In this document: one piece after another, positions 23,281-32,496 of the stretch
Layout: the number at the start of each line of letters is the position of its first letter
Numbering within the stretch: the stretch's first letter is position 1
Origin: Anaerolineae bacterium
GTDB lineage: Bacteria > Chloroflexota > Anaerolineae > Aggregatilineales > Phototrophicaceae
Assembly (NCBI GenBank): GCA_019912965.1
Contig: JAIOHM010000068.1
Span: 1-42,679, forward strand
Reading direction: 5' to 3'
DNA: 42,679 nucleotides
Notes under the pieces: generated by a model
Databases searched by the model: none
Seen by the model: only the letters and a program-made list of their open reading frames with translations
Told to the model about the DNA's origin: nothing
Translations under genes and position numbers: made by a program

Positions 23281-24702
23281 CTATGAGCTGGTTATTTGCA
23301 GCGCGGGTAGGATCACCCGCCACAGCAGATACAGGTCTAAAACCGCGAATAGGATGAATGGAATAACCGTCACATAAACCCACCATCCGCCTTGCAGCAC
23401 AGGAATCCGCGCCGCCAGCCAGCGCCGCCAGCCATCCAATCCCAACGCCAACCCCAGCGCGAACGGAATCAATCCGGTGAACATATAGCGCCCCTGCAAT
23501 TGCAGAAAGCTGGTGTTGTAGTAGATGTAGGCCAGCACCGCTAATATTCCCCAGAGCGCCATTACCATCCATAAATTGCGCCTGGAACCCGTATTGATCG
23601 CTGCAATCTCCCCATTCCGGGGAAGCAGATAGCCTGTTAAACAGGTGAGGAGCAGGCCCAGAAGCACAGTATAAATCCACCCCGGCATCGGGACGCCCAT
23701 CCAACCAAATTGTCCCCAAAAACTGTTGAACGTTGTCTGCACAGCGGTACTCAAATATTGTCCCCAACCGACCTGTGCGATTAAATCCGCTGTCCGCGCT
23801 TGATCGGCGACGACCAAATCATGCTGTCGTAAGCCAAACACATCTGGGAAGCCATAAACGCTGATGCTCCGCGCCCACCAGACACCGCCCAACACCAGCG
23901 CCGGAATCGCAAACACCACCAGCGCCCTTAATGCAGGTTTTACACCTTGTTGCAATATGGCGCGCCGTCGTTGTTCTTGCTCCTCCCCTGTGTACGGGGG
24001 AGGTTGGGAGGGGGTAAAATACTTCAGTCCAATCGCCACCGGAACCAGTCCCAGCAGAAACAACGTCGAAACTTTGGTGAGCAAACCTAAACCGACCAAG
24101 ACGCCTAATTGCCAGATTTTCACATCCCGGCCTTTTAAATAAGCGAACGTCGCCAGCATCGTCACGGCAATGAGCAGATTACCCAGTGCATCATTATTCA
24201 CCGATGCCAGAATCGCCACATGCTGCGGCAGAAATGCTACTAATGCAGCCGTCGCCAGCGCCACTCGTGGATGTTCGGGCAACACAAGCCGCCCAATAGC
24301 ATAAGCACACAGCACAATGCCCGCACCCATCAGCACCGAAACCAATCGCAGCGCCACTAAACTGCCGTTCGTCAAACGGAAAACGCCCGCCTGAATCAGA
24401 TAATACAGCGGCGGTTGATGATCTTCATACTGTACCGCGCTTAAATTGCTCAGTTGTTCCGGTGCAAAATGGCTGGCCTTCAACGCCTCCAAATATGGCG
24501 AATCCCAATCGCCCGGTTCAATGGTCGGGCAGCAGCCGTTTTGCGCCACCTGTGCCGTGTAGTTGTAATGAGCAGGTTCGTCCGGCGCTTGCCATGCCGG
24601 GGTATAGACCGCGAACAATCCGCCAACGATCAGATAAGCAATCAGGACGAAGGCAAGTAATGAGGGATGAGGGTTGAAGGTTGAGGGTTGAGTCTGAACC
24701 AT
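23281..24702 (-). CDS. GT-C membrane glycosyltransferase (PMT/ArnT-like)
   Basis: The 473-residue product has many membrane helices and the early acidic motif APDEPAHYNY in the first external loop, as in GT39/ArnT-type enzymes that use polyprenyl-phosphate sugars. Two parts look foreign. Residues 3-13 (TQPSTFNPHPS) are encoded by heptad repeats. A loop near residues 228-241 (TPSQPPPYTGEE) is encoded by a GC-rich palindromic repeat. The start has GAGGAAC five bases upstream, so the N-terminal heptads are truly translated. It precedes the kinase-like gene by 23 bases. Acceptor and sugar are unknown. Confidence 0.88.
   Translation of the reverse strand: MVQTQPSTFNPHPSLLAFVLIAYLIVGGLFAVYTPAWQAPDEPAHYNYTAQVAQNGCCPTIEPGDWDSPYLEALKASHFAPEQLSNLSAVQYEDHQPPLYYLIQAGVFRLTNGSLVALRLVSVLMGAGIVLCAYAIGRLVLPEHPRVALATAALVAFLPQHVAILASVNNDALGNLLIAVTMLATFAYLKGRDVKIWQLGVLVGLGLLTKVSTLFLLGLVPVAIGLKYFTPSQPPPYTGEEQEQRRRAILQQGVKPALRALVVFAIPALVLGGVWWARSISVYGFPDVFGLRQHDLVVADQARTADLIAQVGWGQYLSTAVQTTFNSFWGQFGWMGVPMPGWIYTVLLGLLLTCLTGYLLPRNGEIAAINTGSRRNLWMVMALWGILAVLAYIYYNTSFLQLQGRYMFTGLIPFALGLALGLDGWRRWLAARIPVLQGGWWVYVTVIPFILFAVLDLYLLWRVILPALQITSS
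23980..24015 (-). repeat. GC-rich palindromic repeat inside the GT-C gene
   Basis: CCTCCCC (23982-23988) pairs with GGGGAGG (23997-24003), and further GGGAGGGGG follows. In the gene it is read as TPSQPPPYTGEE without breaking the frame. A related palindrome stands intergenically at 42638-42659. Confidence 0.65.
24655..24696 (-). repeat. Heptad-repeat patch translated at the N-terminus of the GT-C protein
   Basis: On the minus strand the units ACTCAAC, CCTCAAC, CTTCAAC, CCTCATC, CCTCATT and ACTTGCC step by 7 bp from just after the start codon. The CTCATCCCTCAT part is shared with the CheB copy at 12131-12142. Confidence 0.75.
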
Positions 24703-24735
24703 AGCGTTCCTCGCAGGTTGAGTGATGCGCGCAGC

Positions 24736-24741
24736 ATTATA
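24736..24741 (-). promoter_or_regulatory. Possible -10 element of the GT-C/kinase/rdgB operon
   Basis: On the minus strand TATAAT stands 33 bases before the ATG at 24702, within GAGTATAATGC. The -35 region is not obvious. Position and sequence fit a promoter for the three-gene operon. Confidence 0.45.
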
Positions 24742-24913
24742 CTCGACATCAAAATCAGTTGCCTTTTGCCAGAAAAATCGCTAAAATGCATAAATGGGTT
24801 AGTTGAACAAAGTTGCTACATTTTCCGTATCTATGACTGCCCTGCTATTTCTGTTCCTAAATGATATAGCTGGCTCATAATAGTTCAGGAAAGGCTAAAA
24901 GGGTATACTAAAA

Positions 24914-24957
24914 ATTCAACAACCAACAACTCAAAAGCCAATAATCCAAACTCATTG
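24914..24957 (+). repeat. Intergenic heptad-repeat patch before the MFS gene
   Basis: The units TTCAACA, ACCAACA, ACTCAAA, AGCCAAT and AATCCAA step by 7 bp, followed by AGGGGGAAC as ribosome binding site. A TATACT at 24904-24909 directly before it may be the -10 of the gene. Confidence 0.65.
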
Positions 24958-24968
24958 CAGGGGGAACT

Positions 24969-26381
24969 ATGGAAAATAATCGCCCAACCGGGATGCGCGC
25001 CTTCTCCATCGTCTGGGCGGGGCAGTTCGTTTCGATTTTTGGCACGACCATGACGCAGTTTGCGCTCACCATCTGGTCGTGGAAGTTCTTGACGGAAATT
25101 CAGCCCGTCGATAATCCTGCTACCGCGATGGCACTGGTTGGCTTCTTCAACTTCGCGCCACAGATTTTGTTTAGCCCGATTGCTGGTGCGCTGGTTGACC
25201 GCTGGAATCGCAAGCTGGTGATGATGTTAAGCGATCTGGCAGCGGGCATTGCCACCATCGCGCTTTTCCTGCTCTTCATCACCAATAACTTGCAGATCTG
25301 GCATCTGTATGTGGCTGGCGCATTCACCGGACTATTTCAGACCTTCCAGTGGCCGGCTTACTCGGCCTCGATTTCGCTGATGATCCCCAAAGAGAAATAC
25401 GAACGCGCCAACGCCATGTTGAGTTTAGCGGAATCGGTGCCACAGATTTTTGGCCCGATAGCTGCCGGGGTTCTGTTGGCTGTGGTCGGCATCGGCGGCG
25501 TGATGGTCATCGACATTGTGAGCTTCCTCGCGGCCATCGGCACGCTGATCTTTGTGCATATTCCGCAGCCAGAAGCTTCCAAAGAAGGCGCGGAAGGTAA
25601 AGGTAGCCTCTGGAGAGAGTCGATCTTCGGTTTCCGTTACATCTTTCAGCGTCCCAGCCTGCTTGGCTTGCAAATGGTCTTTTTCTTTGGCAACCTGCTC
25701 TCCAGTCTGGGTTTTGCGTTGTTTGCACCCATGATTCTGGCGCGTACCAATAATGACAGTCTCGCACTCGGCAGTGTGCAATCAGCCCTCGGTGCCGGCG
25801 CTGTGGTCGGGGGATTGATTCTGGCTACGCGCGGCGGTCTCAAACGCCGTGTACATGGGGTCTTGGGCGGTTGGTTATTTTCCACCATTTTTGGCAGCAT
25901 CATTATGGGGCTTGGGCGCGCTTTGCCCATCTGGGTCGTGACGGGTTTTATCTCGTCATGGATCATGGTGTATATCAACGCGTCTAATCAGGCCATCTGG
26001 CAGGCCAAAGTTGCCCCCGATGTACAGGGACGGGTATTTTCTGCCCGCCGCATGATCGCTCAGATTGTTGGGCCGGTCGGCATTTTGGTCGCTGGGCCGT
26101 TGGCTGACCGTGTCTTTGAACCCGGTATGCGCGAAGGGGGCAATTTGGCACCCATCTTTGGTGGATTAGTCGGTGTTGGGCCGGGTGCGGGCATGGCGCT
26201 GCTGCTGGTCATCACCGGAGTGCTAACGGTTCTGGTCAGCGGTGGGGCATATTTCATCCCGGTGATTCGCAATGCCGAGGACATCCTGCCCGACCACGAC
26301 GCCAAACCCAAAAATGACGAGCTTGAGGAAAAACCAAAGCGGGTTGAAGAAATTCCGATGGAAAGCTCAGCAGCAATTTAA
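24969..26381 (+). CDS. MFS transporter (macrolide/enterobactin-exporter type)
   Basis: The 470-residue product has about twelve membrane helices and the MFS signature loop between helices 2 and 3 (GALVDRWNRKLVMM). The N-terminal helix VWAGQFVSIFGTTMTQFAL is typical of the MefA/EntS-like efflux subgroup. The C-terminus is a charged cytoplasmic tail (DHDAKPKNDELEEKPKR). AGGGGGAAC precedes the ATG. It is a single gene with a heptad patch and possible -10 upstream and a terminator downstream. Export of a drug or siderophore is the family role; the substrate is unknown. Confidence 0.9.
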   Translation: MENNRPTGMRAFSIVWAGQFVSIFGTTMTQFALTIWSWKFLTEIQPVDNPATAMALVGFFNFAPQILFSPIAGALVDRWNRKLVMMLSDLAAGIATIALFLLFITNNLQIWHLYVAGAFTGLFQTFQWPAYSASISLMIPKEKYERANAMLSLAESVPQIFGPIAAGVLLAVVGIGGVMVIDIVSFLAAIGTLIFVHIPQPEASKEGAEGKGSLWRESIFGFRYIFQRPSLLGLQMVFFFGNLLSSLGFALFAPMILARTNNDSLALGSVQSALGAGAVVGGLILATRGGLKRRVHGVLGGWLFSTIFGSIIMGLGRALPIWVVTGFISSWIMVYINASNQAIWQAKVAPDVQGRVFSARRMIAQIVGPVGILVAGPLADRVFEPGMREGGNLAPIFGGLVGVGPGAGMALLLVITGVLTVLVSGGAYFIPVIRNAEDILPDHDAKPKNDELEEKPKRVEEIPMESSAAI

Positions 26382-26385
26382 ACAT

Positions 26386-26416
26386 ACACGGGCGTCCGGG
26401 TTAGACGCCCCCGTGT
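26386..26416. terminator. Bidirectional hairpin terminator
   Basis: ACACGGGCGTC (26386-26396) and GACGCCCCCGTGT (26404-26416) form a strong stem with a small bulge and 7-base loop. It lies between the convergent MFS gene and the DMFase-like gene. Confidence 0.75.
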
Positions 26417-26423
26417 ACATACA

Positions 26424-28559
26424 TTATGCTTCTGGGTCTGGCAGCACCATGCCGCTGCCACTGCGCCGCAGGAAACGCCACGCACCGATAATCAACAAAA
26501 TCACCACGCCGATGCCCAATATCACCACAAGTGAGGTATTTGCCCGCACCCAGCAGTTGCCGCGCCGGATAATCGGCTCAAAGGTGTTGGAAAGCTGGTC
26601 GCCCAGCGAGGATGGTGTACCGGTCGTCAGTGTACCTTCATCGGAGAAAGTCACATTCCCAAGCGCATCTACAGCCGCTACTTTGAAATAATAGGCAGTA
26701 TTGGCATTCAGGATGCTCAAAGTCAGGCTGTGGTTTGTTCCGTCCTGATCGGAGAGGCCGCCGGGAAAAATCGTGCGTCCCGGCTGCGTGCCGTACCACA
26801 CCTGCCCCTGAGTATTGCTATCAGTTGTCCAGGTCACAATTGCATTCTGACCATCTATCGTGCTTTGAATATCGCTGATGATTGGCGCATTGACCGTTTC
26901 CGCAATTTGGATAGCCTCGGCAGGCAGTGTCAGTGTTCCGCCAGAGCCGTCCAGAATCAGCGAAGCACTGGGTGAGGCAGGCTGTGCGCCCATATCCGCC
27001 AGCACATTGTAGGTGATCTGGCTGATGTAAGGGTCAGCCTCCACCGGGTTCAAGCCCTGTGCGCCCAATCCCCATGCCCATTGCAGCGCCCCGCTGGCGA
27101 AAACAATCGCGCCACTGGATGCGGTATAGCGCGTCATTTGGGCGGTTGAAGTTCCCAAATCGCCGTTCAGGAAATTGCCTGCGTCCGTCAGCAAACGTCC
27201 ATAAACCGGGGTGTTTGCCAGCGTCACTAATCCTTCCGGCGTCTGACCATTATCCACCTGTGCATCCCACGCCCAACCGACGATTTGATCGCCCAATTCG
27301 GCATAGGTTCCCGGTGGAAGCACCCCTAATCCGGTACTGCGATAGATACCATCCTGCGCCTGTTCAGCCGAAACCCGCAGCGGAAATGCCAGATTATCGT
27401 TGCTGCCTGTGAACATTACACCCAACAGACTGTTCTCTGGATCGTTCGCCCCCGCCGGATCACGCCATGATCCGGTTGCATAACCCGTCGGGTCGGCTGG
27501 GCCGCTTTCGGTGGTCTTGAACACCACCATAATGCTGTCTGGTTCCTGCGTTAGCGGGTCAGCTTCAAAGCGCACCCGCCAGAAGCCCGCATCCGCCGTG
27601 AAGAATGCCAGATGTACGCCCGCATCCCGCGCATCGGTAATCGCATCGCGCATTTCCTGTGACCAGTAAGCATCATGTCCGGCTACCAGAAAAACCTGAT
27701 GATCGAGCAGTTCATTGGTCGCCCCGGCAATGCCTGAGCGATGCGTATCCATATTGGTCGAATAAGTCACATCGTAACCCTGCTGTTCCAGCCAGCGCAG
27801 CATTGGGTATTCGGTGTGGTAGAAAGCATTCGGGTCAGGATTGGGCTGCCCATAAGGACGGTTGAACGAGACTTTCACCGCCCGTTCTGCCCCCACCAGC
27901 GTGACACAAACGCCGCTGTTGTACGTGTATGCCGATTTGCCGCCATAATTGTTATAGGCGTGCATCGTGGTTACGCTCTGTTGGAACAGAATGGCCGAAT
28001 CGCGGTCGTCATCGCGCACCACAAATACGGTATCGTTCTCGCCGCCCGTATCCTGTCGTTCGACCCGGACGATATACACGCCCGAAACCCAATCATCCGG
28101 GATGAGCAGTGTATACGAAGGCCGCCAATTGCTGCATGTCCGCAAACCGGTATCTTCCGCCCGCGCACAGCCCGGCTGCTGATCGCCACGCAGTCCGGTT
28201 TTGGTATGCACCAGCCGTGCCCCCAACCCGCCATAATAACCACTGCGATAAACATACAGGTCATACCGGGGAGCATTGGTATCCACAAAAAAGTCGATGG
28301 CTTGCCCAACACTTAAACTGTCGATAGAGGCAAAAACTTCAATATCATTAAGGTAATTCTGAGCCACCCATTCATCAGTTCCGGGTTGACAATTTTCCGC
28401 GACCACCGGGTTAGCTGGCTGGGCACAGGCCGCCGCATCTACGCCCTGATAGGTGAACAGGGAAGGCGGCAGCACAGCCGCCCGCGCCGCTGGCAGCACA
28501 CTCAGCAATCCGATCAAACTAATGAAGGGCAGCAAACGGATAAACCAGAGTCCGGTCAT
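26424..28559 (-). CDS. Secreted DMFase-large-subunit-like protein with membrane anchor
   Basis: The 711-residue product has a signal peptide (to about residue 27). A large domain follows that matches the N,N-dimethylformamidase beta-subunit family, with YRSGYYGGLGARLV, YDVTYSTNMDTHRSG and VFLVAGHDAYWSQEMRDAI. An FN3-like domain (about 565-650), one C-terminal membrane helix (about 676-698) and a short basic tail come next. It should therefore be displayed outside the membrane. Family membership does not prove amidase activity; many members are uncharacterised. AGAGGT lies before the ATG. It is the last gene of a run with a PMT-like enzyme and a close paralogue. Confidence 0.88.
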   Translation of the reverse strand: MTGLWFIRLLPFISLIGLLSVLPAARAAVLPPSLFTYQGVDAAACAQPANPVVAENCQPGTDEWVAQNYLNDIEVFASIDSLSVGQAIDFFVDTNAPRYDLYVYRSGYYGGLGARLVHTKTGLRGDQQPGCARAEDTGLRTCSNWRPSYTLLIPDDWVSGVYIVRVERQDTGGENDTVFVVRDDDRDSAILFQQSVTTMHAYNNYGGKSAYTYNSGVCVTLVGAERAVKVSFNRPYGQPNPDPNAFYHTEYPMLRWLEQQGYDVTYSTNMDTHRSGIAGATNELLDHQVFLVAGHDAYWSQEMRDAITDARDAGVHLAFFTADAGFWRVRFEADPLTQEPDSIMVVFKTTESGPADPTGYATGSWRDPAGANDPENSLLGVMFTGSNDNLAFPLRVSAEQAQDGIYRSTGLGVLPPGTYAELGDQIVGWAWDAQVDNGQTPEGLVTLANTPVYGRLLTDAGNFLNGDLGTSTAQMTRYTASSGAIVFASGALQWAWGLGAQGLNPVEADPYISQITYNVLADMGAQPASPSASLILDGSGGTLTLPAEAIQIAETVNAPIISDIQSTIDGQNAIVTWTTDSNTQGQVWYGTQPGRTIFPGGLSDQDGTNHSLTLSILNANTAYYFKVAAVDALGNVTFSDEGTLTTGTPSSLGDQLSNTFEPIIRRGNCWVRANTSLVVILGIGVVILLIIGAWRFLRRSGSGMVLPDPEA

Positions 28560-28618
28560 GCGACAACCTCTTGGGAATGTAATGTGTGCGAGTCCTCTGC
28601 TGCCGAGTGTACCATGCT

Positions 28619-30250
28619 TCAGCGCGGTTGCGTGTTATTGTAACGCAACCGATAAATCCGAATCAGCGGGCCGGGGCGCTGATATTGGTCAAGTTCAGCA
28701 ATCGGCCCCAGAATTAAGTCCATGCGGAACGGCGGGCGAGACGCTCCCTCATAAGGCGAAAAAGTCTTTACATACTCTGCTGCTTGATCCAAATAACTAT
28801 AAAATGCTTTTTTGGCTTCTTCTTCTTCTGCCACAAGCATGGTTGCATCGCGGATGAACCCACTGACGATTAAATATTCAAACCGCTGGTCAACGTAAAT
28901 TTGATAATCGGTCTGCCATAAACCATGAACATCGACTTCGGTCACATTATATTTACCCGGTTCAAGATACGGTGTATGGAATTCGGTCGCCATCTTGGTA
29001 CCATCAGGAATGTTGGCGTCAATCCACTCCCTTGCGAGGGTGCGGGTATCCGTTCGGTCAATCAACTGGTTATAAAATGCGATGCTAATCAGTGGCTGGA
29101 TAACCAGCAAAATAGCCACAGCGGCCACAGCATAAGTCGATTTAAGTCGCAGACTTACCGCGGCTTCCCAGACTGCCCGTGCTGCCAGAATGCTGGCAAT
29201 CACACTGAACGGGATGATATAACGCGCAAAATACACATTGGCACGAGCCGCAACCAGATAATACAGCACCCCAAAACTGAGCAGCATCACATCCGGCAAT
29301 CGTCGTCGCCACACTGCCCACACAAAGCCGAGGGCAAACACCGCTGTCTGCAACCAGCCAACCGCCCAGAGAAGCGATTGGAGATAAAAAATCGGGGCAG
29401 ACAGCGGATCCATCGCAAACCGCCCAAAACCCCCTAATCGTCCCAGCCGGAAAAATGCGCCCCAGTAGCGTGCATAATTGCGTGGCTCAAAGATCAGCAG
29501 TGGTGTCAGCACGATAAACACGCCCGCCAGCACCAGTACAGCGATCAGCACCCAGCGGTGAAAGATGTATGGGCGCAGCTTTGCCCAACTAAGCTTGCGT
29601 CCGACCAAAAACGGATAAAAATGCACGTAAGCGAACGGCAGGAGCAGCAGCGCAAACGTCAGTCGATTCGAGATCGCCAACGCGGTCAACGTCGCCGCGA
29701 GGATGTAGTTACGCAAGGTGCGCCAGCGAGCAATCCGCGTATAAGCCAGCAGTGCTGCAAGCACCAGAAACACCCCTACCACATCCGGTGTGCCATAATG
29801 CGATTCGCGCACATGCAGGAAATTGAAGGTGACAAGGAAAGCGCCCACCATGCCAACTGGTGGCCCATATAAGCGTCTGCCCAACCGGAACACCACCGCA
29901 ATCGTCAGCGCCCCGAACAATACGCTCACCACACGGGCTGCTACCAAACTAAACACGGGCGGTAAATTGGTGATGCGCTCACACGGTGGTGCGCCCGGCA
30001 GCACTTGCGAGACACCGATCACCACCGCGACGGTATAGGTTTGGGGTTGCAGCAGTGGTGTACGAAAGTTCCCCGTACACACAAAATTCCATGTGTCATA
30101 CGAATATTGCAGTTCGTCGATGTGGTACGGATACGGCAAGCCATAATCAATCGATTTGATTCGGACACCGAATCCAATCAGTACGAAAACGCTGATAAGC
30201 ATCAGCACGCCAATTTTATAAAACGGGCTTTGGGGTACTGTTTTAACCAT
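28619..30250 (-). CDS. PMT-type (GT39-like) membrane glycosyltransferase
   Basis: The 543-residue product has about ten or more membrane helices. The Asp-Glu motif is in the first external loop (YHIDELQYSY), and a second motif, HVRESHYGTPD, is typical of this GT-C group. A soluble C-terminal part of about 130 residues faces outward. Such enzymes transfer a sugar from a polyprenyl-phosphate carrier to an external acceptor. GGAGG lies seven bases before the ATG inside the end of the upstream gene. It lies between two large secreted paralogues, three bases after the first, so one of these may be its acceptor; this is inference. Confidence 0.9.
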   Translation of the reverse strand: MVKTVPQSPFYKIGVLMLISVFVLIGFGVRIKSIDYGLPYPYHIDELQYSYDTWNFVCTGNFRTPLLQPQTYTVAVVIGVSQVLPGAPPCERITNLPPVFSLVAARVVSVLFGALTIAVVFRLGRRLYGPPVGMVGAFLVTFNFLHVRESHYGTPDVVGVFLVLAALLAYTRIARWRTLRNYILAATLTALAISNRLTFALLLLPFAYVHFYPFLVGRKLSWAKLRPYIFHRWVLIAVLVLAGVFIVLTPLLIFEPRNYARYWGAFFRLGRLGGFGRFAMDPLSAPIFYLQSLLWAVGWLQTAVFALGFVWAVWRRRLPDVMLLSFGVLYYLVAARANVYFARYIIPFSVIASILAARAVWEAAVSLRLKSTYAVAAVAILLVIQPLISIAFYNQLIDRTDTRTLAREWIDANIPDGTKMATEFHTPYLEPGKYNVTEVDVHGLWQTDYQIYVDQRFEYLIVSGFIRDATMLVAEEEEAKKAFYSYLDQAAEYVKTFSPYEGASRPPFRMDLILGPIAELDQYQRPGPLIRIYRLRYNNTQPR

Positions 30251-30253
30251 GAT

Positions 30254-32419
30254 CTAGCCTCCCACGCGGGCTGACGACCGTCTGCGCCGGAGCCAGACAA
30301 AGCCACGCCATATCAACAGCAGCGTCACAATGCCGATACCAGCGGCGAGGATAATCGCGGTTGTCCGATTAGCAATCACCCAACAGCGTACCGGATAATA
30401 AATCGGTTCAGCCGCCAACCGCAGGCGCTTGCCGATACCGCTGGCTTGCAGCGTGGTGAAACTGCCTTCTTCGGAGATAACCGTGCGCTCACCGGGATCG
30501 GAAGACACAATGTGATAGTAGTAGGTTGTATTGGGTTCAAATCCGCCAATCGTCAATTGATGCTGCTGGCTGTAGTCTTCTAGAATGTTAATCGACCAAC
30601 CGTTGACCTGTCCGGGAGTTCTTGCCAGCCAGATTTGACCGTTGGTTTCCAGATCAGTATCCCAAGTGAAGGTCGCACCATCTTCATTCGGCGTGACCGT
30701 GATGTTGGAAATCACCGGGATAACGCCATCATCAGTGAACAATTCGCCGCCCTGTTCAATCGGGATGACGCGCCCGCTGGTATCCCCATCCAGAATTAAG
30801 GTCGCCGCCGGAGTCGTCGGTTGTACACCCATATCCGCCAGCAGGTTATAGGTGATCTGTTGGACGAGTGGGTTAGCCTCGAACCACACGCCGCCGTAAG
30901 AAATCAACCCCAACGACCACCGGTTCGTGCCTGCATTGAACACAATTGCGCCACTGTCCGCCACATAGCGCGTCATCTGTACGTTGGTTATCTGAACACC
31001 CAGATAATTATTGCGCCCATTTTCCATCGAAAGGGTTTCGCCGTTCACGGGCGATTCCGACACAATCTCCAGTCCTTCCGGTGACAGGCCATTGTCTACA
31101 ACCGCATCCCATTCCCAGCCGATCAGTTTTTTACCGAGATTGACGTAGCTGCCCGCTGGCATATCCGGCAGTTCCGTGTGGCGGTAGATACTGTCTCCGG
31201 CGTATTCCGATGACACTCGCACCGGGAACGAACGGGTATTGTTATCCCCAATATACATGCTGCCGAGTAGCGCATTTTCCGGGTCATTTGCGCCGTTAGG
31301 GTCGCGCCATGTTCCGGTATGAATTCCAGAAGGGTCAACAGGCCCGCTTTCGCTGGTTTTGTAGTTCACCATCAGGCTGTCGGGTTCCCCTGTTATCGGG
31401 TCAGGTTCAAACCGTACCCGCCAGTAACCTGTATTGGATGAAAAAACACCGATATGAACACCAGCGTCCCGCGCTTGGGTGATGGCATCCCGCATCTCCT
31501 GCGACCAGTATTCATCGTGACCTACCGAGAGAAATACTTTATGGTCAAGCAGTTCGTTCGATTCGCCCGCTTTGCCAGATCGGTGTGTATCTTCGTTGGC
31601 TTGGTAGGTTACATCGTATCCTTGCGACTCCAGCCAATAGGCCATAGCGAATTCGCCGTGTGAATACACGTTGTAGTTATCTAAAAAGAGCTGTGGCAGG
31701 TACGGACGATTGGAAGAAACCGCTATCGCCCGTGTCATTTGTGTGATGGTCGGGCAGGCATTGCGCTCACCCGCTAAATAAAGTGAACGCCCTTTGTAGC
31801 CGTTATAAGCCTGAAAGGTCGTTGTGCTGCTCTGGAACAGGATGTCCGAATCGCGTTCGTCGTCGCGCACGATGAAGATAATATAATTTTCATCGCCGCT
31901 GTCTTGCCGAACCAGTTTGGCGATATACACGCCGGATAACCATTCGGTTGGGATGTCCAATCCATAGGTTTCCGTCCAATTGGCGCAGCTAATCAGGCCA
32001 GTATCATATTCCTCATAACACGCTGGCTGTGATTTTCCCTCAATGTTGGGAATCGTCTGGATTAAGCGTCCACCCAATCCACCATAATAACCACTTCGGT
32101 AAATATAAATATCGAAACGCGCAGCAGTTGTATTGATGAAAAAGCCGACACGTTCCCCTTTATTTACGCTGGGTGTTGAGGCGTATCCCTCAATCGCGCC
32201 AATTTGTTGAGCGTACCAATCATCCGTTCCCGGCAGGCAGTTTTCCGCTACCACCGGATTTGCTGGATTAGCACAAGCCGTTTCGTCTACGCCTTGATAG
32301 GCAGGGGGATATAAACTGTAGTGTTCGGCTGGCTTGGCCGTTACGCTTTCGCCGGAAATCAGCATTCCGGCAATCATTAACAACGTGCCAACGGCCAGCC
32401 CGTAAAAACGTATCTTCAT
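30254..32419 (-). CDS. Secreted DMFase-large-subunit-like protein with membrane anchor (paralogue)
   Basis: The 721-residue product has the same layout as the gene ending at 26424: signal peptide (to about residue 29), the DMFase-like domain (YRSGYYGGLGGRLI, YDVTYQANEDTHRSG, LSVGHDEYWSQEMRDAI), an FN3-like domain and a C-terminal membrane helix with an Arg-rich tail. The shared strings show that the two arose by duplication, with the glycosyltransferase now between them. GAGG lies before the ATG. The catalytic state is unknown; the iron ligands of true DMFase cannot be assigned without alignment. Confidence 0.88.
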   Translation of the reverse strand: MKIRFYGLAVGTLLMIAGMLISGESVTAKPAEHYSLYPPAYQGVDETACANPANPVVAENCLPGTDDWYAQQIGAIEGYASTPSVNKGERVGFFINTTAARFDIYIYRSGYYGGLGGRLIQTIPNIEGKSQPACYEEYDTGLISCANWTETYGLDIPTEWLSGVYIAKLVRQDSGDENYIIFIVRDDERDSDILFQSSTTTFQAYNGYKGRSLYLAGERNACPTITQMTRAIAVSSNRPYLPQLFLDNYNVYSHGEFAMAYWLESQGYDVTYQANEDTHRSGKAGESNELLDHKVFLSVGHDEYWSQEMRDAITQARDAGVHIGVFSSNTGYWRVRFEPDPITGEPDSLMVNYKTSESGPVDPSGIHTGTWRDPNGANDPENALLGSMYIGDNNTRSFPVRVSSEYAGDSIYRHTELPDMPAGSYVNLGKKLIGWEWDAVVDNGLSPEGLEIVSESPVNGETLSMENGRNNYLGVQITNVQMTRYVADSGAIVFNAGTNRWSLGLISYGGVWFEANPLVQQITYNLLADMGVQPTTPAATLILDGDTSGRVIPIEQGGELFTDDGVIPVISNITVTPNEDGATFTWDTDLETNGQIWLARTPGQVNGWSINILEDYSQQHQLTIGGFEPNTTYYYHIVSSDPGERTVISEEGSFTTLQASGIGKRLRLAAEPIYYPVRCWVIANRTTAIILAAGIGIVTLLLIWRGFVWLRRRRSSARVGG

Positions 32420-32496
32420 CGTCCTCGCCCCAATGCATAATCAAATTTACGATCAGAGTTTATATTTCAATGATAATTTTTGCCACAATTGTTGGT

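Noticed and set aside
23258..23767. N-terminal extension of the kinase-like gene
   Set aside because: It lies inside the glycosyltransferase gene in another frame, has no family features, and the ATG at 23257 has a strong ribosome binding site.
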